A DNA stretch of 13,022 nucleotides from NCBI GenBank assembly GCA_027295745.1, contig JAPUKI010000094.1, forward strand, positions 1 to 13,022. The letters are read 5' to 3'. The notes beneath the pieces were generated by a model. The model saw only the letters and a program-made list of their open reading frames with translations, did not search any database and was not told where the DNA came from. Positions 6,356-13,022 of this stretch are shown here, in pieces (the stretch's first letter is position 1; each line of letters begins with the position of its first letter). The stretch comes from Acidobacteriota bacterium (lineage in GTDB: Bacteria; Acidobacteriota; UBA6911; RPQK01; JADFOI01). Both the position numbers and the translations under genes were made by a program.

Positions 6356-7459
6356 ATGCTTTCAGTGGGAATCATCGGCCTGCCCAATGTCGGAAAATCC
6401 ACTTTGTTCAATTTGCTCACAGCAGGTGAAGCCAATGTCTCCAATTACCCCTTCACCACTATTGACAGCAACACGGGCATGGTTCCAGTGCCCGACGGGC
6501 GGCTGGAGGAACTCAATGGAATCCTGGAGCCTGAAGAGTGTACGCCTTGCTTTATCCAGTTCATCGACATCGCCGGACTGGTCGAAGGTGCCAGCCAAGG
6601 TGAGGGATTGGGGAACCAGTTCCTGGGGAATATCCGTCAAGTGGATGTCCTGGCCCATGTGGTGCGCTGCTTCCAGGCAGATGAGGTCGCTCATGTTCTG
6701 GAAGGCGTAGATCCGGTGCGAGATCTGGAGGTGGTTGAGACCGAGTTGCTGCTGGCTGACCTGGAAGTGCTGAATCGCGCCATTGAAAAGCGTCAGCGAA
6801 TCTGGCAAACCGATCCCCGAGAATATGCCACGGAGAAGAAACGCTGGCTGCTTTATCGAGAAAAACTGGACGAGGGTATGCCCCTGTCCACAATCGATCT
6901 GGACCGAGAAGACCAACGAGAATTGAAGGGACTGGGCGTGTTAACAGGAAAACCCGTTCTGTACGTGGCCAACCTTTCTGAGAGTGAATCCCAGGGAGGG
7001 AAGCAGCCTTGTCTGGAACAGCTCAAGGAGAGCCCAATGTTGCGGCACCCTTCCGGTACAGGAGTCGTCACCGTGTCGGCCCGGATAGAATGGGAAGTCC
7101 AGCAGCTGGAGGTGGAGGAGCGGGCTGAATTCATGAAGGAACTGAACATGACGGAATCTGGTCTTCAGAGACTGGTCAGGAAAGCGTTCAAGCTCCTGGG
7201 ACTCCTGACCTTCTACACCATCGCCAATGAAAAGCTCAGAGCCTGGGAAGTGGAGAGGTCGACTCGTGCGCCTCAGGCTGCCGGAAAGATCCACTCGGAC
7301 ATGGAGCAGGGCTTCATTCGGGCACACGTCGCCTCATTTGCAGACCTGTACCAGCACGGCAGCTTTCAGCAATTGAATCGCCTGGGTCTGGTACGAACCG
7401 AAGGGAAGGATTATCAGATCCAAGACGGCGACGTCATCCAATTCTTTTTCAACCCCTAG
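6356..7459 (+). CDS. ychF: YchF/OLA1-family ATPase
   Basis: YchF is a universally conserved, ribosome-associated P-loop protein of the Obg family that prefers ATP and is linked to stress and redox responses. The 367-residue protein has the G1 motif GLPNVGKST at 8-16, the YPFTTID segment at 31-37, DIAG at 71-74 and NLSE at 206-209. The last replaces the NKxD of true GTPases and matches the NxxE pattern that gives this family ATP specificity. A helical arm lies between about 105 and 195, and a TGS domain covers about 283-366 (LLTFYTIANEKLRAWEVERS through QIQDGDVIQFFF). Full length for the family. The ATG at 6356 is supported by the immediate start of the G domain; the ribosome site (GTGAG) is weak. 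It stands after a repeat-rich gap and 39 bases before the MFS gene, so the two may share a transcript. Confidence 0.96.
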   Translation: MLSVGIIGLPNVGKSTLFNLLTAGEANVSNYPFTTIDSNTGMVPVPDGRLEELNGILEPEECTPCFIQFIDIAGLVEGASQGEGLGNQFLGNIRQVDVLAHVVRCFQADEVAHVLEGVDPVRDLEVVETELLLADLEVLNRAIEKRQRIWQTDPREYATEKKRWLLYREKLDEGMPLSTIDLDREDQRELKGLGVLTGKPVLYVANLSESESQGGKQPCLEQLKESPMLRHPSGTGVVTVSARIEWEVQQLEVEERAEFMKELNMTESGLQRLVRKAFKLLGLLTFYTIANEKLRAWEVERSTRAPQAAGKIHSDMEQGFIRAHVASFADLYQHGSFQQLNRLGLVRTEGKDYQIQDGDVIQFFFNP

Positions 7460-7484
7460 CCGGGATCGTCTTGTCAAGATAGGT

Positions 7485-7508
7485 TTACGAAGGCACGAAT
7501 GCACGACA
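7485..7508. repeat. GCACGAAN octamer repeats at the MFS gene start
   Basis: Units TTACGAAG, GCACGAAT and GCACGACA follow each other at 7485-7508, the same 8-base period and consensus as at 3503-3550. Here the repeat supplies both the ribosome site (GAAGG at 7489-7493) and the ATG at 7499 of the MFS gene. Confidence 0.55.
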
Positions 7509-8800
7509 GCAGGCAAATGGGCGAACCGGATCGAAGCAGCACTCAGTCTGACACCACCCTGGATGAGGCGGCAGAAGAACACGGGGTGCTGCCCTTTTTT
7601 TTTGGAACCTTTCGGGCCTTTCGCTATCGCGATTTTCGTTGGATGTGGCTGGGGGCCTTTACCTCCACGACCGGCACCTGGATGCAGCAGGTTGCAGAGG
7701 GCTGGCTTATTTTCAGTCTGACCGGTTCCGGCTTCTACCTGGGGCTCACCGCGTTTCTGGGACAACTCCCCATCATTCTCTTTTCTCTGGTGGGAGGAGT
7801 TCTTGCCGACAGAATCGACCGGCGCAAATTGCTGTTGGGATCCCAGTACGTGCAAATGACAACTGCCCTTCTTTTGACCGTGCTGATCTACCTTGATTGG
7901 ATCCGGATCTGGCATTTCTTGGTGCTGGTATTCGTAGTGGGCACAGCACAGGCTTTCGGAGGTCCCGCCTACCACTCGCTGATTCCCACTCTGGTCAACA
8001 AGAAGGATGTGCCGAATGCCATCGCCTTGAACTCCATACAGTTCAACCTTGCTCGAGTCTTCGGACCCCTATTGGCAGGGGCAGCCCTGGCTCTGGTAGG
8101 ACCCGTTTTCTGCTTTGCACTCAATGGGCTTTCCTTTTTAGCCGTAATTATCAGCCTTTCTCTCATCCGGACCACCTTCAGGCCGCAAAAGACGGATGAA
8201 TCAGTCCTGAAGGGACTCAAGAAAGGACTGGAGTTTGTCAGGAGCCGAGAAGGGCTTTGGCAGCTCAATCTGTTGGGATTCATCAGCACCTTCTGCGGAA
8301 TTCCCTTGATGACACTGCTGCCCATGTATGCAATGGAGATCTTTCAGACAGGCTCCACGGGCCTTGCCAGAATGATGACCATCTCGGGAGTCGGCTCTGT
8401 CCTTGGCGCCCTCATGTTTGCCAGTCTGAAGGACATCAAGTCGCGCGGAAAGCTGACCCTGAAACTCCAGTTAGGCATGGCTCTGATGATTGCCACTTTT
8501 GCACTGTCGAGAAACCTGTTGCTCAGTTATGTTGCCCTGTTTTTGGCCGGCCTGTGCTTATTGATGTTGTTTACCTCTATCACCTCAATGATTCAACTCG
8601 CCATCAGCGAGGAAGTGCGCGGCCGCGTGACGAGTATCTATATGCTGGCCTTTCGAGGCGGCATGCCCTTCGGCAGCTTATTGGCCGGCACCCTGGCCTC
8701 CCGATTCTCACCCTCCATGGCCCTCCTCACATTGAGTGCTCTGTTAGGCGTCAGCGCATTGGGTTTTCTCGTGTCCCACAGCCCGGTCAAGAAGCTTTGA
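7499..8800 (+). CDS. Major facilitator superfamily transporter, EntS-like (MFS_3) exporter
   Basis: A 433-residue inner-membrane protein with about 12 hydrophobic segments. A polar tail of about 35 residues precedes FRAFRYRDFRWMWLGAF, a typical start of MFS_3 transporters related to the enterobactin exporter EntS and to predicted drug exporters. The cytoplasmic loop motif A is present as GGVLADRIDRRK at 99-110. FNLARVFGPLLAG and EEVRGRVTSIYMLAFRGGMP are also characteristic of this subfamily. The natural substrate cannot be read from sequence; proton-driven efflux is inferred. The start could be 7499 or 7517. A run of nine T at 7595-7603 encodes part of LPFFFG and is a possible slippage site. 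The stop codon overlaps the hairpin repeat that follows. Confidence 0.9.
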   Translation: MHDSRQMGEPDRSSTQSDTTLDEAAEEHGVLPFFFGTFRAFRYRDFRWMWLGAFTSTTGTWMQQVAEGWLIFSLTGSGFYLGLTAFLGQLPIILFSLVGGVLADRIDRRKLLLGSQYVQMTTALLLTVLIYLDWIRIWHFLVLVFVVGTAQAFGGPAYHSLIPTLVNKKDVPNAIALNSIQFNLARVFGPLLAGAALALVGPVFCFALNGLSFLAVIISLSLIRTTFRPQKTDESVLKGLKKGLEFVRSREGLWQLNLLGFISTFCGIPLMTLLPMYAMEIFQTGSTGLARMMTISGVGSVLGALMFASLKDIKSRGKLTLKLQLGMALMIATFALSRNLLLSYVALFLAGLCLLMLFTSITSMIQLAISEEVRGRVTSIYMLAFRGGMPFGSLLAGTLASRFSPSMALLTLSALLGVSALGFLVSHSPVKKL

Positions 8801-8858
8801 AAGTTCGGGGACAGGCCCCGAATTCGGGGAGAATTCTTGGGCCTGTCCCCGAACTTTC
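8799..8858. repeat. Long hairpin repeat with GGGGACAG core
   Basis: The left arm 8799-8818 (GAAAGTTCGGGGACAGGCCC) and right arm 8839-8858 are perfect 20-base reverse complements. The 20-base middle holds a second stem, GAATTC (8820-8825) with GAATTC (8831-8836) and a GGGGA loop, so nearly the whole element folds as one hairpin. Its left edge includes the last two bases of the MFS stop codon. It shares GGGGACAGnCCC with the palindrome at 1-20. No T-run follows; it may still block or end transcription between the MFS gene and leuA. Confidence 0.8.
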
Positions 8859-8863
8859 CTTCA

Positions 8864-8893
8864 TTGATTGCCCAGTGCTGAATTTGATAAAGT
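8864..8893 (+). promoter_or_regulatory. Candidate promoter for the leu operon
   Basis: TTGATT (8864-8869) and TAAAGT (8888-8893) are 18 bases apart, 36 bases before the leuA ATG. The match to sigma70 boxes is moderate. The leader shows no run of leucine codons, T-box or attenuator hairpin, so if leucine controls the operon it is not by visible attenuation. Confidence 0.3.
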
Positions 8894-8929
8894 CATGGTC
8901 AGATTCTACCAATCCACTAAGGAGAGATT

Positions 8930-10513
8930 ATGTCGGAAAGAGTTTTGATTTTTGACACTACCTTGAGAGATGGAGAACAGTCCCCGGGATGTTCCATGAA
9001 CCTCCAGGAGAAGCTCCAGATAGCGCGACAGCTGGAGCGCCTGAATGTGGATATTATCGAAGCTGGTTTTCCTATTGCTTCTGATGGAGATTTCGAGGCC
9101 GTTCAGGCCACCGCTGCCGAGGTGCGCCAGCCCACTATCGCCGCTTTGGCCAGAGCCCACAGGCCGGACATTGTACGCGCCTGGGAAGCCGTTAAGAATG
9201 CCTCCAAGCCACGCATCCACACCTTTATTGCAACTTCCGATATTCACCTGGAATTCAAGCTCAGGAAGTCACGCTCGGAGGTTCTGGAGCTGTCCATCGA
9301 GGCAGTCAAGATTGCTCGGGATCTGTGCCCGGATGTGGAATTCTCTGCCGAAGATGCCACACGCAGCGACATTGATTACCTGGCTGAAGTGTTCGAAGCG
9401 GCCATTGAAAACGGGGCTACAACCATCAACATTCCCGACACCGTCGGCTATTCTGTGCCCCAGGAATATGGACCTTTTGTGAAAGAGCTCATCTCCAAGA
9501 TCTCCAATCGGGACAAGGCGATTTTCAGCTGCCACTGCCACGACGATTTAGGTTTAGCCGTGGCGAACTCCCTGTCCGGTGTCGAAAGTGGATGCCGACA
9601 GGTTGAATGTACCGTCAACGGAATCGGTGAGCGTGCCGGTAATGCCTCCCTCGAAGAGATCGTCATGACACTGCGGACGCGAAAGGATCTACTCCCCTAC
9701 CACACGGAGATCGTCAGCGAGGAGATCCACCGTTCCAGCCGGCTGGTCTCAAACCTCACTGGCGCGTTCGTTCAAGCCAACAAGGCCATTGTTGGAAAGA
9801 ATGCCTTTGCTCACGAAGCAGGAATTCACCAGGACGGAATGCTGAAAAATGCTCTGACCTACGAGATCATGACACCCCAATCAGTGGGAATCATCAGCAG
9901 CACTCTGGTCATGGGGAAACACAGCGGGCGGCACGCACTGCTCAAGAAGTATGAGGAACTGGGTTACCAGCTGACGAAAGAGGAACTTGAGCGGGCTTAC
10001 TTCTTCTTCACCAAGCTGGCTGACCAGAAAAAAGAGGTTTACGACGAGGACCTCATCGCCATCGTTCAGGATGGGATCAAGACCATCCCCGATACCTACA
10101 AGATCGCTTACGTTCACGCGGAGGGTGGGAACCAGGAACTCTCTTCTGCGGTTGTCAGGCTGGCGAGACAGGAGGAAACATTTGTCTCATCCGCGCACGG
10201 AGACGGACCCGTGGACGCCACCTGCAAGGCCATTGATCAGATCACCGGCATGCCTGGCCGCCTTCTGGATTACAGCATCAATTCGGTGACCCGAGGCAAA
10301 GACGCGTTGGGAGAGGTCTTCGTCCATGTTTCCTTCAGCGGTCAAAATTACACTGCTAAAGCGGCCAGTGTGGATATTATCGACGCCAGTGCGCGTGCTT
10401 ATCTCAATGCTGTCAACCGGGCGCTTTACGAGAATAAGCAGAAAGTAGGACGGGAATCGGAGGTCGTTTCAGAAGAACAGAAGAAGATAAAACACAAGGC
10501 TACCGGGTCTTAG
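8930..10513 (+). CDS. leuA: 2-isopropylmalate synthase
   Basis: First committed step of leucine synthesis: acetyl-CoA plus 2-oxoisovalerate gives 2-isopropylmalate, in the cytosol. The 527-residue protein has the DRE-TIM metallolyase signature DTTLRDGEQSPG at 9-20 (Arg13, Asp14), the second signature with HCHDDLGLA at 202-210 (metal ligands His202 and His204) and VNGIGERAGNASLEE at 229-243. After a linker region, about 390-505 forms the C-terminal LeuA allosteric domain that senses leucine in this family, so feedback inhibition is likely. The length matches bacterial LeuA. The start is well supported by AAGGAGAG a few bases upstream. It leads leuC and leuD in an apparent operon. Homocitrate and citramalate synthases are relatives, but the leuCD neighbours and full-length LeuA-type N-terminus favour LeuA. 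Confidence 0.96.
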   Translation: MSERVLIFDTTLRDGEQSPGCSMNLQEKLQIARQLERLNVDIIEAGFPIASDGDFEAVQATAAEVRQPTIAALARAHRPDIVRAWEAVKNASKPRIHTFIATSDIHLEFKLRKSRSEVLELSIEAVKIARDLCPDVEFSAEDATRSDIDYLAEVFEAAIENGATTINIPDTVGYSVPQEYGPFVKELISKISNRDKAIFSCHCHDDLGLAVANSLSGVESGCRQVECTVNGIGERAGNASLEEIVMTLRTRKDLLPYHTEIVSEEIHRSSRLVSNLTGAFVQANKAIVGKNAFAHEAGIHQDGMLKNALTYEIMTPQSVGIISSTLVMGKHSGRHALLKKYEELGYQLTKEELERAYFFFTKLADQKKEVYDEDLIAIVQDGIKTIPDTYKIAYVHAEGGNQELSSAVVRLARQEETFVSSAHGDGPVDATCKAIDQITGMPGRLLDYSINSVTRGKDALGEVFVHVSFSGQNYTAKAASVDIIDASARAYLNAVNRALYENKQKVGRESEVVSEEQKKIKHKATGS

Positions 10514-10543
10514 TTCTCCCTTTCATAAATACGGTAACGTTTA

Positions 10544-11965
10544 GTGAGTGCTTTAAAAGTGCCTAAAACGCTGTTTGAGAAAATCTGGGACCGGCATGTC
10601 GTCCACCAAGAGCCGGGTCAACCCGCTATTCTTTACATCGACTGTCACCTCGTGCATGAGGTCACTTCAGCTCAGGCCTTTGAGGGCTTGCGTCTGACGG
10701 GACGCAAGGTGCGGCGGCCCGAGCTGACCTTTGCGACTGCGGACCACAATGTTCCCACCTGGGACCGGTCTCTTCCTATCACAGACGCCCTCTCCAAGCT
10801 TCAGATCGATACGTTGGAAAGAAACTGTGAGGAGTTCGCAATCCAGTTGTTCGGCTTGCAGAGCCCCCACCAAGGAATCGTTCATGTGATCGGACCGGAG
10901 TTGGGCATTACGCAGCCGGGCAAGACCGTCGTCTGTGGTGACAGCCACACTTCGACCCATGGGGCCTTTGGCACGCTGGCCTTTGGGGTGGGTACCAGTG
11001 AAGTTGAGCATGTGTTGGCGACCCAGTGCTTGCTGCAATCCAAACCCAAAACTCTTCAGCTTCGGCTGCACGGCCAACTCCAGCCCGGTGTCACCGCCAA
11101 GGATGTCATCCTCTACATTATTCGGACCATTGGGACCGATGGGGGCACCGGTTATGTGATTGAGTACAGTGGAGACACCATTCGCCGCTTCAGCATGGAA
11201 GAGCGCATGACCGTGTGCAATATGTCCATTGAGGCGGGCGCGCGAGCTGGAATGATCTCACCTGATGAGACCACCTTTGCCTATATAGAGGGACGCCCTT
11301 ATGCTCCCAAGGGGAAGGCGTTTCAAGAGGCGGTTGAGCAGTGGAGCCTGCTCCCCACAGACCCGGGCGCCTCCTTTGATGAAACGATCGAACTGGAGAT
11401 CTCTTCTCTTGCACCCCAGGTGAGCTGGGGAACCAATCCGGGAATGGTTTCGGACGTGACGGGAGAAGTACCTGATCCTGAGTCCTTTGCCGACGAAAAG
11501 ACCCGCCAGGCAGTGCGCCGCGCTCTGGAGTACATGGGGCTACAGCCTGGAACTCCTATCGCAGAGATCAAGCTGGACCGAGTTTTTATCGGCTCCTGTA
11601 CCAACGCCCGGATCGAAGACCTGAGAACAGCGGCCCAAATGGTTAAGGGAAGAAAAGTGGCTTCTTCACTCCAAGCCATGGTGGTGCCCGGTTCGCAGCA
11701 AGTCAAGCGGCAGGCTGAGGAAGAGGGTCTTGACCAAATCTTCAAAAAAGCGGGGTTTGACTGGAGAGAGTCAGGATGCAGCATGTGCTTGGGAATGAAT
11801 CCCGATATCCTGAAGCCGGGTGAACACTGTGCCTCCACCTCCAACCGCAACTTTGAAGGACGCCAGGGCCGCGGGGGACGCACGCATCTGGTGAGCCCGG
11901 CTATGGCTGCCGCCGCGGCAATTGAAGGGCACTTCGCAGATATTCGCCAATGGAACAATGATTAA
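10544..11965 (+). CDS. leuC: 3-isopropylmalate dehydratase large subunit
   Basis: With LeuD it isomerises 2-isopropylmalate to 3-isopropylmalate through dehydration and rehydration. The 473-residue protein starts SALKVPKTLFEKIWDRHVV and carries the aconitase-family motifs CGDSHTSTHGAFG, GTNPGMVSDVTGEVP, and the three 4Fe-4S ligands: Cys352 in GSCTNARIEDL and Cys412 and Cys415 in SGCSMCLGMNPD. The C-terminus TSNRNFEGRQGRGGRTHLVS is also canonical. Length is normal for the bacterial heterodimer type. The GTG start, 30 bases after leuA, has only a weak ribosome site; translation may depend partly on leuA. Part of the leuA-leuC-leuD operon. Confidence 0.97.
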   Translation: MSALKVPKTLFEKIWDRHVVHQEPGQPAILYIDCHLVHEVTSAQAFEGLRLTGRKVRRPELTFATADHNVPTWDRSLPITDALSKLQIDTLERNCEEFAIQLFGLQSPHQGIVHVIGPELGITQPGKTVVCGDSHTSTHGAFGTLAFGVGTSEVEHVLATQCLLQSKPKTLQLRLHGQLQPGVTAKDVILYIIRTIGTDGGTGYVIEYSGDTIRRFSMEERMTVCNMSIEAGARAGMISPDETTFAYIEGRPYAPKGKAFQEAVEQWSLLPTDPGASFDETIELEISSLAPQVSWGTNPGMVSDVTGEVPDPESFADEKTRQAVRRALEYMGLQPGTPIAEIKLDRVFIGSCTNARIEDLRTAAQMVKGRKVASSLQAMVVPGSQQVKRQAEEEGLDQIFKKAGFDWRESGCSMCLGMNPDILKPGEHCASTSNRNFEGRQGRGGRTHLVSPAMAAAAAIEGHFADIRQWNND

Positions 11966-11981
11966 CATCTCTGGGTAAGTC

Positions 11982-12566
11982 ATGGAGGCATTCACTAAAA
12001 TCAAGGGCCTGGTCGCTACGCTGAACCGCGTCGATGTGGACACCGACCAGATCATCCCGAAGCAGTTCTTAAAGCGGATCGAAAAAACGGGCTACGGCCA
12101 GTTTCTGTTCTTCGATTGGAGATTGAAAGAAGATGGCTCTCCCAATCCTGATTTTGAATTGAATGAGCCCCGATTCAAGGGCGCTTCCATTCTTCTCACC
12201 CGTGACAATTTCGGGTGTGGTTCCTCTCGAGAGCACGCTCCCTGGGCACTTTTGGATTATGGCTTCCGTTCGATTCTCGCTCCTTCCTTTGCGGATATCT
12301 TCTATAACAACTGTTTTAAAAACGGTATGCTCCCGCTGAAGCTTTCTCAGGATCAGATTGATGAACTCTTCGAGTGGGTCCGAGCGAATCCCGGCGCCCA
12401 ACTGACCGTTGATCTGGAGTCACAGACTCTTTCCGGGGACTCAGCTGTGGAGTATCGCTTCGAGGTGGATCCCTTTCGCCGGGACTGCCTGCTGCATGGC
12501 CTGGATGACATTGATTTGACGCTCCAGTACGAAGACCGAATTCGAGAATACGAGAAGAGACAATGA
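11982..12566 (+). CDS. leuD: 3-isopropylmalate dehydratase small subunit
   Basis: The swivelling-domain partner of LeuC in isopropylmalate isomerase. The 194-residue protein shows LNRVDVDTDQIIPKQFL near the N-terminus, the diagnostic NFGCGSSREHAPWAL at 76-90 and FADIFYNNCFKNGMLP soon after. The length is typical of bacterial LeuD. It starts 16 bases after leuC with only a modest ribosome site (GGGTAAG), consistent with coupled translation. Its stop overlaps the ATG of the next gene by 4 bases. leuB, the following enzyme of the pathway, is not in the window. Confidence 0.97.
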   Translation: MEAFTKIKGLVATLNRVDVDTDQIIPKQFLKRIEKTGYGQFLFFDWRLKEDGSPNPDFELNEPRFKGASILLTRDNFGCGSSREHAPWALLDYGFRSILAPSFADIFYNNCFKNGMLPLKLSQDQIDELFEWVRANPGAQLTVDLESQTLSGDSAVEYRFEVDPFRRDCLLHGLDDIDLTLQYEDRIREYEKRQ

Positions 12567-13022
12567 ACCACTCTCTTTTTCCCGCTTGGCGTTTGCCCTT
12601 TACCTTGGCAGCAGGGTCCGTCTGGCTGCTGGGCTGCTCAACTGCTGACACGCAAGAGAGGCAAGAAGAGCAACCGGACCGACCTGCTGCGGAGTACTTT
12701 TTGAGCAGCGAGAACACCCACAATCGCTTCAGCCGAACCATTCCTCCCCTGCTCAGGGTTCCTTCCGGCGCGGTGATCGAGGTGCTGACAAAGGAGGCCT
12801 CCGACCAACAGATGTCGCCCACCTCGACGGTTGAGGATATCTCCAACATGGACGGTTCTCTCGTTCATCCCCTTACCGGTCCGGTCTATGTCGAGGGTGC
12901 GGAACCGGGAGATATTCTAGCGGTGACCTTAATCGAGCTTGAACTCCTGGGATGGGGCTGGACGATGGTGAGACAGGGAGGGGGCTTTGTTCCTGAAGTG
13001 GCCACTGAGCCCTTCCTGAGGA
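12563..13022 (+). CDS. Acetamidase/formamidase-family lipoprotein, partial at window end
   Basis: The first 153 residues are visible; the frame stays open to the last base. Residues 1-25 are a lipoprotein signal (FTLAAGSVWLLGC, Cys25 modified), so the enzyme is probably exported and membrane-anchored. After a short polar linker, YFLSSENTHNRFSRTIPPLL and HPLTGPVYVEGAEPGDILAV match the start of the FmdA/AmdA family, which hydrolyses formamide or acetamide to ammonia and the acid. Substrate is not known here, and many periplasmic members are uncharacterised. The ATG overlaps the leuD stop (ATGA), so it is translationally coupled to the leucine operon although its role there is unclear. Family catalytic residues lie beyond the window. 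Confidence 0.85.
   Translation, partial: MNHSLFPAWRLPFTLAAGSVWLLGCSTADTQERQEEQPDRPAAEYFLSSENTHNRFSRTIPPLLRVPSGAVIEVLTKEASDQQMSPTSTVEDISNMDGSLVHPLTGPVYVEGAEPGDILAVTLIELELLGWGWTMVRQGGGFVPEVATEPFLR

Noticed and set aside
8859..8929. Leucine leader peptide or T-box before leuA
   Set aside because: No leucine codon run, no T-box motif and no alternative hairpins are visible in this short leader.
8257..8955. Plus-strand frame overlapping the end of the MFS gene and the start of leuA
   Set aside because: It is in a shifted frame, overlaps two clear genes and crosses the hairpin repeat; composition looks like a shadow frame.

Overview
This window looks like ordinary chromosomal DNA from a free-living, moderately GC-rich bacterium. 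Acidobacteriota or a similar lineage would fit: there are periplasmic lipoproteins with carboxypeptidase-regulatory-like folds, a sodium:solute symporter with a large soluble insertion, and repeat-littered gaps. No marker gene here settles the phylum, so that assignment is inference.

Layout. (a) 16-1615, minus strand: two probable lipoprotein genes in one operon. The first transcribed is a cupredoxin/carboxypeptidase-regulatory-like protein; the second is unrecognised. A plausible sigma70-type promoter lies just upstream. (b) 1616-2112: a gene-free divergent region containing a pair of inverted DnaA-box-like sites. (c) 2113-4210: dnaA, then a small GGDEF diguanylate cyclase with an intact active site and I-site. 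(d) 4264-6071: a tiny single-pass membrane protein overlapping by 4 bases a sodium:solute symporter that carries a predicted coiled-coil insertion. (e) 6072-6355: a repeat-rich gap with a nested REP/BIME-like palindrome of about 140 bases. (f) 6356-8800: ychF and an MFS exporter. (g) 8799-8858: a long hairpin repeat. (h) 8930-13022: leuA-leuC-leuD, the first part of leucine biosynthesis, with a lipoprotein-type acetamidase/formamidase gene overlapping leuD by 4 bases and running off the window.

How the genes work together. LeuA makes 2-isopropylmalate and LeuCD isomerises it; leuB, needed next, is not in the window. DnaA starts replication, but dnaN is not next to it. The GGDEF protein would make c-di-GMP. 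The symporter and its small partner probably form one transport unit for an unknown solute.

The main non-genic signals are three families of short repeats: a GGGGACAG-core palindrome at 1-20 and 8799-8858, both overlapping stop codons; an 8-base GCACGAAN unit at the 5' ends of two unrelated genes; and the BIME-like element before ychF. I found no CRISPR array, transposase, prophage, rRNA or tRNA, and no clear new defence or biosynthetic system. The best novelty candidates are the lipoprotein pair, the small symporter partner and the repeat families.
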